64,000 nucleotides of DNA from positions 2,861,001-2,925,000 of the forward strand of contig JABAKD010000002.1 of assembly GCA_012845835.1 (NCBI GenBank). The letters are read 5' to 3'. Source of the stretch: Undaria pinnatifida (taxonomy: Eukaryota > Sar > Phaeophyceae > Laminariales > Alariaceae). A program made the position numbers and the translations under genes. This document shows positions 1 to 9,799 of this stretch, piece after piece; position 1 is the first letter of the stretch; each line of letters opens with the position of its first letter. The notes under the pieces were generated by a model. The model was not told the origin of the DNA, did not search any database, and saw nothing but the letters and a program-made list of their open reading frames with translations.

Positions 1-3000
1 TTGTTACCACTGCATCAGAGACATGTATTTCACCACATCGCATTAACGCTGTAATTCCGATTGTTGCAATGACCTGGGCCAACCGTTCAAAACCTGCCCT
101 AGATTACGCAGGTACTCACAAGTACTTCCTGATCCGGAATTCCTGTCGAAAACAACGGTCCAAAGGAAGTCAGCGAACGGGTTTCACAAATAATGTTATC
201 GTGTATCTAACAGTGATTGGGTACCGACACGAAGTTAATCATCGAATATCACATATATATAAATCAAAAATATTTAAGGCACACGGCAATCATTTCATAA
301 CCCCTGCATGCAACCAAAAGTCGAAGCAGTTTGATTGACTTTGTAAAACTCGCATACATGGACGGAGGGATTCATTTGTAAATCTCGCGTACACGTTGTT
401 GATTTCACGAAAATCAGACAATAAAGAAACCCAGCGCCCACATTCAGCAAAAAGCAGCTAGCTCCTCGATTAACCAGTGGCGCAATTGCGGCACCCAGGA
501 CTGCGTTCGACTAATTCTCCTCTACAACCCCCCCCTGAGGCGAAATGTGACACAATCCGACCCGTAAACCGATAGGGACTTTTCCCACTACTCTTAACTG
601 TATTTGATCTGGTTTCACTGGGTCTGCTTCTCTTGGTCAGTCGGATCGAATAAATATGTAAATATATATATATATATATATTTAAATAGTACTCGTCCCG
701 GTGGCGGTTGGTTTGAGCAATTACGGCTGTAAGGCAGTCGAAAGTACGTTGAACGCTGTGTGCCGTCCCATTTCCGTTACAACGAGCGCCTTTCACGTGC
801 GATGAACCCTCGTCCAGTGAGTCTGCGCGACTGGACTTTCACTAAGGCCGTCAGCGTCACGTTCGTGGAGTTGGACGTGTTTGACATTCGCCAACAAGTT
901 ACGTACAGCAAACGATGCCGTTGTTTGGCAAAACGCAATAGACAGGACGCGCTGCTGCCATGGCATTATTCACGCTGCTGGCAGCACGACCCAGGAATAC
1001 ACCGCAATGAATAGATCCGATAATTGTCAGCAGCGATAGAAACCAATACAGCGTAGGCATTGGTGTAGGATACTGGTATGAGCGCGTGTATGCACGCGTG
1101 TCTCTATTTGCGGTGGAATACGCGATGGGATGGGTTCGAAAACGTTCACTGAGCAATCTGGCTCTGGTTGTCAGTCGAATCCACGCCTTTTCGCGACTGC
1201 GTGTACGTACAGGATTGCTAAGTCAAAACACCTTAGGTGAAAACAGTGGTGTTTCTCGATGGTATATATGTTGCCGATTTAGTCTTGAGTCGGCAAAATG
1301 ACTTTTTACTGGTGGATCCGACTGCACAAGATTTGGACTAACATGAACATTACTTAAGCTGTCATTGACCTTCATCGACAGTGTACAACGGCCCAGCCCC
1401 CTCTGAGAACGGTCAAGTATCCTCTGGAAGTGAACTAACACGCCTCCCCCTTACACTCAAACCCTTCCTTTGCGTGTTGCGGATACAGTCCGCGAGCGTC
1501 TTCCGCCAGCATGCTCTATGAAACATAAAATATCGTTGTTCAGACTACTCGCACTGTAGACTGACAAAAAGGCGATCGCAAACACAAACGTTTCAACTAC
1601 GTCATCGCGGGGCAAATATCATACGGTCTGGACAGCACACTCCCATGTCAACGACAACTATCTTTCAACAAAACCGTCATTATAACCAGCATCGCCTATA
1701 CCCATCTACGACGAAAACGACAACCCCGTAGAGTATTTGAAAATATCAAAGACCCTGCAAGAGCATCTATAGGTACTTCAACGTACAGTATTGCAGCCAC
1801 GTCGACGTCATGACATCGAGCGATATCTACTCTCGTCGGGCTTCGACCAGGAAACTATCACCTAAATAATAAAGTTTGGTTAAAAATAGTTTTCTTTGTC
1901 ATGGTCCACCACTGATAGTGAAACACAGGCAAGATTACGTTTGTAGTCGGGGAGTGCTTTCCTACATACCCAGAGTACCTCGACGAAACTCACGAGTACT
2001 AAAGGCGTACGAAACGGTGAAAAATCCTTCAAGTGGTGGAGTTTGTTTTAGTACAGATGCCGTTACATCGCGTTTTCCTTTCCATGTACTTTCGATCGAT
2101 AAGGCAAAAACACGATGTGTGGTTGCGGTCAACATATTATGATGCTGGGTGTTTTAAAGGTCCACGGAAACTGTAGATGTCTCAATATGCTGCTCAATAT
2201 TCGCTTCGTATAATTACTTTACTTCAAGACAACTGCCAAGTAGTTGCCAATGTGCCTCGAACAAGAGAAAAATGGTACAATTTCATGTATTATTGGAAAA
2301 GACATTCTCAAAAAAATCTTTGCTGCAAATATATGAATCGCAGCATCTCCTATTGCGTACATGGTTTTGACAATCCCCATTCTGTCACCATTCAAGACAA
2401 CGCTGTCAAGGAATTAATACCAACACGGGGTAATGCAGCTTACTTGTGACAAAAAGGAAAAAAAAAAAATAAGATACACGCAGTCAAACTCCTCCTGGTA
2501 TTGGTTGCCGCTGCAGACACGGTGAGATTCAGAATTTGACAACACGCATCCATTGTGCACCGTAAAAAAAAAAATGCCCGATGTAATTACGGAAGAGACG
2601 GCCGTACCATGGTTTGTGCCCGGAAGGGAAATGATGGAGATCGCCAACTCGTTAGGAGCAACTGCCCGCATAGCGCTACACCGGCGTAACCTACGGCTGT
2701 GGATCCAACCTGTTCCTAGTATATGCGTGCACTCGTTGTTGTTGGTGTTGACGTGGGATCCATTGGTGGACGCAGGGCAAAGTGACGGTTCTACTAAAAG
2801 GAGGACCACCACGGCAGTCCGTACAGTAGGTTCAAGCATGTAATCGATTGCTTGAGTCGTTGGGCTAGGCAAAATAGGTGCTAGGTTATATGAGCAGCGT
2901 CCCTTGAACATGGGCAGCAGCTTTTCGACGTACTATCGTCAAATGGTTACACATGTACACGCAGATGCATCCCGTAGCACAGTCAAGAACACTGATTGTT

Positions 3001-3160
3001 GATTATATTGCTGCTCGTTGACATCGATGACGACATTCGCTGTTGGCGCCGCTTCGTGTAGCTTTCTCGGCAGCTGCTGATTTGATGCTAGGTAGTAACC
3101 CGACGTTAGCAAGTGGTGGTCAACTGCAGGTGTGAAATGTGCCTATGTTGTACGCACTTG
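1..3160. other. No gene recognised
   Basis: No reading frame here resembles a known family, and the short open frames do not form a coherent exon series. The stretch holds an (AT)n microsatellite at 661-682 and short A-runs near 2458 and 2566. It may contain introns or unrecognised exons of a brown-algal gene, but nothing supports a call. Confidence 0.5.
661..682. repeat. (AT)n microsatellite
   Basis: An uninterrupted run of alternating A and T of about 22 bases. It is a simple repeat with no evident role. Confidence 0.85.
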
Positions 3161-3164
3161 TTGG

Positions 3165-3490
3165 TACCATGAGTGCTGTCGCTGCTTCCAGCAGCACCAA
3201 CCCAAAAAAACATGGCTAGCGTGTACAGAACGGCGATCCTGTCTCTGCTACGGTCGCGACCTGCACAGATGAACCGACAAATGTGATATGTACATAGAAT
3301 GTGTAAGCTGGGAAAATTGTGTACGCGATGTTTTCACAATAACTGCTGTCGCTGCTGCCAGCAGCAGCAACCGAATACATAGCTGGTAATACGCGACTAG
3401 TGCTTACAACACAGCAGTATTGTCTCTTCTGCCGGCAAGACGTGCACAGCTGTTCCGGCATACCTGGTACCTACATAATGAATTACCTGG
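3165..3490 (+). repeat. Imperfect tandem duplication, unit about 165 bp
   Basis: Two adjacent blocks (about 3165-3320 and 3335-3490) share an ordered series of words: GCTGTCGCTGCT..CCAGCAGCA, then a GCTAG/GCTGG word, then CTGTCTCT/TTGTCTCTTCTG, then GACCTGCACAG/GACGTGCACAG, and a GTACxTA word at the end. Identity is modest, so the duplication is old. No coding frame is kept across both copies. Confidence 0.5.
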
Positions 3491-4130
3491 TGTATAGAAG
3501 AAGTCGACGGCGTTGAATTTGTAGCGTGGTCGTCGATGGCTTTGACGATAACCCTCGTACTGGACGCCAACGGCATGTAGGCGTCAATATGCAAGCAATC
3601 AACAGCACTTCTGGATGTGTGTCGGTGGCCGTTGGTCGAGCGAGCAGGCTAGTACTGCTGCATACTCATTTCATAATACGCGGCGCAGGCGACTTGAAAG
3701 CTGGCTAGTTGGTCGCGTTTGGTGCTTTGGATCAAGGCTACGGTAGGGGGGATGTTATGGTGATGTTGTCACACACTTCCTTTGTCACTGCCGGGTCTGA
3801 GCTATCATATCATACCATACTCAAGATACTGACCCTGTACCTCACTGCCAAAAACACGATTTGCGATTTATTTAGCGCACTTTAGCTAACCACCCTGTTT
3901 GGGAATCACATCACAAAATTTCAACAGCACGGAAGCCTAAAATCGCAAGGAAGAGGGGGCGTCACTCACCAGAGTGACGCAAAGCCACTGGAACAAAAAA
4001 TGCCCCACCCCCCCCCCCCGCCCACCCCGCCAACCGTAGCAGATTTCGCAGTTCGTGTGTGGAGCTTTCTAGCAGGGATGTGTACGGAGTAAACACCGCC
4101 CCGCGGAGCGTTTTTTCTACATTAAAAATC
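3491..4130. other. No gene recognised; C-rich run
   Basis: No coding frame resembles a known protein. A C-run at about 4005-4019 is a mononucleotide tract. Words with the GGAGCGG flavour of the following satellite begin at about 4100. Confidence 0.45.
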
Positions 4131-4430
4131 TCGCGGACGGTCGCTGACCGTCGCGGACCTTCGCGGAGCAGATATCCGCCAGTGGGAAATGTCACGGATT
4201 ACTGCGGGGCAGATATCCACAGCTACAAATTTCACGGACTAATACGGAGCGGATATCCGCCCTGGAATATGTCATGGAACGGAGCGGCTATTTCATAGTG
4301 TCACGGAGCGGATATCCGCTCGCGGGAAAGTCACGGATTGTCATGGAGCGGATATCCGCCATTACAAATGTCAAGGATTATTGCGGAGCGGATATCCGTC
4401 GCACGGTTTTATAACGGAGCGGTTTATTTT
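4131..4430 (+). repeat. Satellite block 1: ~40-bp units with a GATATCC core
   Basis: The core word GATATCC recurs at 4171, 4212, 4252, 4311, 4351 and 4391, so the period is 40-41 bp with one step of 59. The usual core, GCGGATATCCGC, is a perfect 12-bp palindrome. It is followed by a variable spacer and then words like AAATGTCACGGATTA and CGGAGCGG. Units differ at many positions, so the array is old or under relaxed copying. No open frame follows the period. Confidence 0.85.
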
Positions 4431-5095
4431 ACTCTGTCGAGCGAACCGCACAAAACCGCGGCATTTCCCCACGGTGCACCGTGGCTACTCTCATTGAAAC
4501 TGTACGGTTAACCGTGAAAATAGTACGAATATTTACGAGTGAATACTACCTGGCGGATAAAATGGACATTTTTGTTTGCGCAACCTTGTTGCGGCCGTCG
4601 CCCAGCACCAAAGGAGAAATGTGCACATGTAAACGTTGCGTCCCCCGAGAAAACAAACAAAAACAAGTCTAGTGGATACTGACCACTTGAACACGAATTT
4701 GCTGATCAAACAACATAGAGTGATGTGAGCCGGTGCAGCAGATGCGCAACGACAGCAGGGTCTGAACCACGATCACGCCTCAACTCCATGGAAAGAGTCA
4801 AAAACAGTCAAAACGTGAAACCAAATGAAAACCAACAGTGAACAAACAACAACCAAACGACCACCTGTTCATATTGCCTTGATTACGCAAGGGGGAGGAT
4901 GAGTGCCTTTGCTATAGGCGCCAACACCGTAATATGAAGTCGTTCTACGGTGCTGGGTTATCCATGACTCTGAACAATTTCGACCGCGCAAAAACTGCGG
5001 CTTTCAACGTTTTGATCCGTGAGCTATGATACGGAGTAGGTCGAACCGGTCCGTAAAAAAAGCGCATTTCACGGTTTCAACAGTGCAGTTATAAT
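4431..5095. other. Spacer between satellite blocks, no gene recognised
   Basis: The spacer separates two blocks of the same satellite. At 4469-4484 lies a perfect 16-bp palindrome, CCACGGTGCACCGTGG. GGAGCGG-like words fade out here and return at about 5040. No recognisable coding sequence is present. Confidence 0.45.
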
Positions 5096-5385
5096 CCATA
5101 CGGAGCGGAGGGCCTTTTGTTTTTTATGATGTCACGGAGCGGGCATCCGCGCGTCGGGCATCTCGCGGAATATTATTGCGGAGTGGATATCCGACCTTGA
5201 AAATGTCATGGTGCGGAGCGGGTTTTTCTAGTGTGTTACGGAGCGGAGCTGGTCGGATGTACGCCTTTGAGAAAAGTCACCGATTGTCACGGAGCGGATT
5301 TCTGCATGTACAAAAATCTCACGGAGCGGTGCGGTTTGATCAAACCGCTCCGTAAAATAGCGCTCCGCGGATATATGTTCACTTC
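5096..5385 (+). repeat. Satellite block 2: degenerate copies of the GGAGCGG/GATATCC unit
   Basis: The same words as block 1 (GTCACGGAGCGG, GATATCCG at 5186, AAAATGTCATGG, CACGGAGCGGATTTCTGC) recur with more decay. The block closes with a perfect 18-bp palindrome at 5331-5348 (GCGGTTTGATCAAACCGC), followed by GCTCCGCGG, which is an inverted copy of the GGAGC word. This gives hairpin potential at the block edge. Confidence 0.7.
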
Positions 5386-6167
5386 GTACAGACCCCGGCG
5401 ATTTATTAATAGTGTGTCTGGTCGCATGAATAGACTATGTCTTGCCGTTGTGCGATGCTGTCTTATTACTGCCGAATTCCTGATTGCGAGTTCCGTAGGC
5501 ACCCAACTTTGACACGACCCGCAACTGCACATGGGGATTACCGTAGGGTGTCGCTTGAGACATACTGCGTCGTCAACCGTCTCCAGGTAGTCGTGGTTAT
5601 CGTCGTGCAGTACATACTTGAGGTCACTGCTGTGTAGACTATGTGGCCACGTATATTACCCAGGACAGATAAAATTCGTAATTTGTTTGCTAATATATAT
5701 GCGAACGATCTTATCACGTGCGCCCGGTACTGGTACGCCTTTGAACGCGCACAGGAGATCGCAAGAATGTGGTAGTTTGTCGCAGTTTCGAGCACATCTC
5801 ACGATGCATCGATATCGTACTGGTCTGTAAAGCCGACAAAGGGACGACCGAATGATATCATTGGAAACGATATCGAGTTCTCATGACACACCTCTGCTGT
5901 GAGAAGGGTAGCCACTAGGAAGGAGGGCAACAAGAAGGCTTCACAGGCGCCTGTCTTGCTCCGCCACGCCGGTCAGAGGATGCGATGAGCACACAGGTCA
6001 CGATTCCTGACTCCAACAGTCGTAAGACACCTTTCGTATTGAGACTGTGCCAGTAAGGCGGTGCACGATGACACAGACTTGAGGGCTTGAAGGCTTGTTG
6101 GTCAGTTTAAAGTTTTTTCCAAAATGTTGTGGCGGGTGAATCAGGGGGCAGGGAACTGCATGGCAGC
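5386..6167. other. No gene recognised
   Basis: Several short overlapping open frames exist on both strands, but none resembles a known protein and there is no periodic or repeat structure that I can see. Confidence 0.4.
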
Positions 6168-6385
6168 ATATATTATGAAAATTAAAATACACTCCATCTG
6201 TGAGATCGATTTTTTTGTCGAAACTCATCTTGCAAGCTGTGTGTGATACTCCGATCGCGCGTATTGCGGGTTGTGTGTCCTCATGAAGTATATAGGTCGG
6301 CGACTCCCCTTGCAACTACAGCAGTGTAGCTATCAGGGTCAACAGGGTGATGTTAGGCAGTCTGTGCGAGGAAACTATGAAACCC
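6168..6385 (+). repeat. Dispersed repeat family, copy 1
   Basis: About 215 bp, closely similar to 6893-7103 in the same orientation. Shared landmarks in order are AAATACACTCCA.CTGTGAGATCG, GTCGAAACTCATCTT, GCAAGCTGTGTGTGAT, CTCCGATCGCGCG, GTCGGCGACTCCCCTTGC and GCTATCAGGGTCAACAGGG. Fragments recur near 15.2-15.4 and 63.0 kb, so this is a dispersed, probably transposon-derived family. No coding capacity is evident. Confidence 0.8.
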
Positions 6386-6439
6386 GTTTCTGAGGGGGAC
6401 AAAATGCATCAGTTTATCAAGTGAATCCTGTAAGTTGAA

Positions 6440-6892
6440 TATCCGGTGAGGGGAGGGCGGAGTGTTTAAGGACGCGGGGGCCTGATTTTGATCAAAAGGG
6501 GGGCGGGAGGGGGGAAGGGGGGGGAGGGGACGGGTGGGGCAGGTCTATTTGTGCGTGGAAACTCTAAATATTTCTAGTGGGGGAGGGGGATGGATGTGGC
6601 GGGGGGGGGCCGGGGGCGGTTGGGGAGGGCTTTAGGTCGCATATATGTAGGGGTTGGCTATACGCGTGGTGCTAGTTCTAGGCGATGGTGCGGGTGGTGG
6701 GTGAAGGAGGAGGCGTTGGGGACAGGGGTGGGTGGGAATTGCAGCAGCGGCATGGACGGCTTTGAAACGATAACGAGGCGATATCCAGGGCGTAGAAGTG
6801 CTTATTACTGTGGCGGATTTCGATAGTAGGTGGGGCGTTCAAGCAAGAGGAAGCAAGGAAGGCAGGGGGGGGGGGGGGGGCGGGGGGGGGGA
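6440..6892 (+). repeat. G-rich low-complexity tract
   Basis: The plus strand is strongly G-rich, with many runs of four or more G (6490-6540, 6590-6620) and a long interrupted G-run at 6866-6890. The spacing allows G-quadruplex formation. The tract fills the gap between two direct copies of the dispersed repeat. Open frames in it are glycine/arginine artefacts of composition. Confidence 0.7.
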
Positions 6893-7103
6893 GTATATAT
6901 TAGAAAAAACGAAAATACACTCCAGCTGTGAGATCGAAGATTTTGTCGAAACTCATCTTTGCAAGCTGTGTGTGATATACTCCGATCGCGCGCATTACGA
7001 GTTGTGTGTCCTCATTAAGGATATAGGTCGGCGACTCCCCTTGCAACTACAGTGTAGCTATCAGGGTCAACAGGGTGATTTTAGTCAGTCTGTGCGCTGA
7101 AAC
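6893..7103 (+). repeat. Dispersed repeat family, copy 2
   Basis: Direct repeat of 6168-6385 with small indels, for example GTGATATACTCC against GTGATACTCC, and loss of the duplicated CAG in CTACAGCAGTGTAG. The two copies sit about 510 bp apart around a G-rich tract. Confidence 0.8.
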
Positions 7104-8055
7104 TATGCATTGGATTGACTAATCACAGAGATATATTTGCTTTGCATCGTTATGCACCCATTGTATCAAAACCCCATTTTGCCTTGGATTGACCAATCAG
7201 AAGGCTCTATTCTGCTTAGCATTTGCTACGCATCTCGCCGCAAGGCGCAATTCAAACTGCTCTGCACGCTCCGCACTCGAACACTACCGACATTTTGGAA
7301 GCTCGAATACCTCTTTAAACACAGTCCTGGAACGTCATGAGCTGAGGATCACCGTGCACATACTGATGGACCTCCCATCAGCCAACCTTTCTGTTGAGGA
7401 TGCCCCCTTGCGTCGACAACAACAACCGCCAAAAAAGTGATACAGATCGGGTCTATTTGGAGCGACACTGGAGACTTGATCTGACCGGGCTTGTCTGTTC
7501 TCCGTGCCGTACGCGAAGCGGCAAGGCCAACAGTATGCAGCAATATCGTGAGTTGAACGGTAACGCTTTCGCTGGTGCTCTCATGTGCTTGACTGCTTTG
7601 GTATCGTTGGCTCGTAGGCTTCGTTTGACTAGATTCTGGTCACGTTTGTAGGCGGTGCCTTCGTACGTTCTATTGCACGAATACATACCGCACGGATAGA
7701 CTACAACCGATGCATGAAACAGCAGTTACCAACTAACTGCTGTGTTGCAACAACAGGCCCCGGACAGCGGCGGTAGCAATACTAGGTACACCGTCGAGAG
7801 TTACAGACTTCTAGGGCTGCTACTGTGTAATGGTAGGGGTAAGGCACATTTCTTTGAGCGGCTGCTGCGGTGGTCGCGGCTGCTGTCTGCGGCATGCTAT
7901 TGCACGCCTTGAGCATAGTAATCGCGTAGTCACACGTGGAGGACATTGGCGGAAGTGGGTTCATCATCAACAGCAACGCGTGACATCGGCTGCAGCGGCA
8001 ACTGGGTTGCTGCTGTACAGAGTGATAGAATTTGTGTCAATTACTTTTTTAGACC
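7104..8055. other. No gene recognised
   Basis: Overlapping short frames exist on both strands without recognisable homology. TGC/GCA-rich words become frequent from about 7730 and lead into the CTG tract. No exon series can be supported. Confidence 0.4.
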
Positions 8056-8101
8056 TCTGCTGCTGCTGCTGCTGCTACTGCTACTGCTTCTGCTGCTGCT
8101 G
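8056..8101 (+). repeat. Imperfect CTG trinucleotide repeat
   Basis: A run of CTG units interrupted by CTA and CTT triplets, followed by further CTG-rich sequence to about 8145. It reads as polyleucine or polyalanine on the plus strand and polyglutamine on the minus strand. No flanking frame marks it as a true coding tract. Confidence 0.75.
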
Positions 8102-9706
8102 CCCTTTTGCTACAGATACTGCTACTGCTGCTGCTGCTCGCGTCTCTCTAACGAACGCACCGTGTTGCGGCACGGCATGCACAGCGCGCATGCAGTCGAT
8201 ATACTGTCTTATCAGGTGTAGAATAGCAGCAGCGGTGATAGGCATGGCAACAGCAACTTTCACATGAAGCAGCAGTAGCCACAGCAAAAGCTGGGGTTTA
8301 GTCCATGATTGTACAGTATCAGTAGTAGCTGTGTCGGTTCCGCTAGATGTTGAGGATGCTATTGCTATCGTCTAAGGTGTCCTGCTGTTCCTATCGCCGA
8401 GAAACTGTCGCCGTATAGTTGTGTACACGTACACAGATTGTTCAAGTACACAAGTTGTTAAGTGCACAGGTACTATACTCTGGTAGGTAGGAACCTCAAG
8501 TCATCCAAGATAGCCGTCCGCAGCATCTGTACAACACCGTTTCTCTCTTCGCCCTTGCTTCTTGAAAACAATGGTACTCATTCATTGATGGGATCCTGAA
8601 CGCCGAAGCATCCATCGGGAGCACAACACTACCTTGGGCAGAAGTGAAAAAGAAGGACAAGGAGAAAAGGTGCCGCCACGTTCAGGTGAGATTGGCGGTT
8701 GGCGGGTAGATGGCGCGGAGGGACGATTCGTTCATGTCTCGTTCAGGCTTGAGCAACGTGCACCGCAACGCGTGTGATGTGCGTAACGTTCTACCGTGGA
8801 CGTGCATCTCTTTACCTTGTCTCCATCCCATACCTCACATCCTTTCATGTTCCTCCCCTTCCTCAGAGATGCACAATATTGGCGTAATGGTGTCTAGACT
8901 GTTTCTGCCTGCTGCTGACGGTTGACCTGGTCATGCTGTCCCCTGCCATATTTTTAGGACGTTGTGGGGGGGGGGGGGGGGTGAAGGTCGCCATCCGCAC
9001 CAATCGTGCGCCTGTTCGTGGAGTGGGGCTCAAAGCCGTGACGGATGACATCGGCGCAAAACCAGGCATGCCTTTCCCGGGGAGGGCGATGAGGTGGGTG
9101 TCACTTGTAAATGTTCATGTGCTCTGCCCATGTACTAAACTTCTACGTTCAGTTTTCAATTTTGGTGCTTAAATCCCAAACCGCCCCGTCAGTGTGATAA
9201 ATGCAATGATGAGCATACCGCCGTTGACCTCTTGATGTTTTCCACTTTCTTTATCGCTGAATCCGTCCAGTGGCCACTGTTTTGATACTTCGTATGGCAA
9301 AGCGGCGAGTCAAGCAGAAGACCACCGTTGCGCCGGACGAAAACGATATTTCGCGCAGTCGTTCTGTCCTAGCAAGCACACTAAATACCTTAGGTTGTGC
9401 TGGAAAGTTTCAAACGCTCCGGCGTGTGATATATCGTGTCGGGGTTGAATACTAGTTTACGTAATAAAACGATTGTAGAATCACAGATGACAAAGACAAA
9501 AATTAAGCTTGGAGTGCGAGCCATGTGAGCGAGTACAATGAGGTTGTGTACCAGGCGCTTTTTTTTCCATGTTTCGTGCGTGTCCCTGGGATTGCAAACG
9601 ATTGCTTGCCTCGTATGCCATGACCAGCTGGCAAAAATATCACCTTGCTGCTTATCACCCGTCCCCAAGATACTTCTCCCTATCATCCCATTTTCCTGCG
9701 CCCCAG
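8102..9706. other. No gene recognised; isolated splice-like signals
   Basis: A stretch open from about 8569 in one plus frame ends at CAG|GTGAGA (8683/8684), a good splice-donor match, but I found no acceptor or start codon for it. A pyrimidine-rich CAG acceptor-like site is near 8867. A G-run lies at about 8966-8981. None of this adds up to a gene model. Confidence 0.35.
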
Positions 9707-9799
9707 ATGAAGAGTCTCAGTTGGAGCCGCTGACAAAATTAAGCCGGGTGCGGAAGACCTTGGCCTATTGGATCTGGTCTTTGGTTTTATTTCTTCAAG
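9707..9799 (+). CDS. Candidate internal exon (93 nt), unidentified protein
   Basis: This segment is preceded by a pyrimidine-rich tract ending in CCCCAG (9701-9706) and followed by CAAG|GTAAGT, a near-consensus donor at 9800. One frame is open throughout. It reads from EESQLEPL through a basic stretch (KLSRVRK) to a hydrophobic, tryptophan-containing segment ending LVLFLQ, which could be part of a membrane helix. No start, stop or neighbouring exon is identified, and the length (31 codons) is short. The call rests on splice signals and open frame only; chance is a serious alternative. Confidence 0.2.

Noticed and set aside
6798-7100. Glycine-rich 100-codon frame through the G-run
   Set aside because: Composition artefact of a G-homopolymer running into the dispersed repeat.
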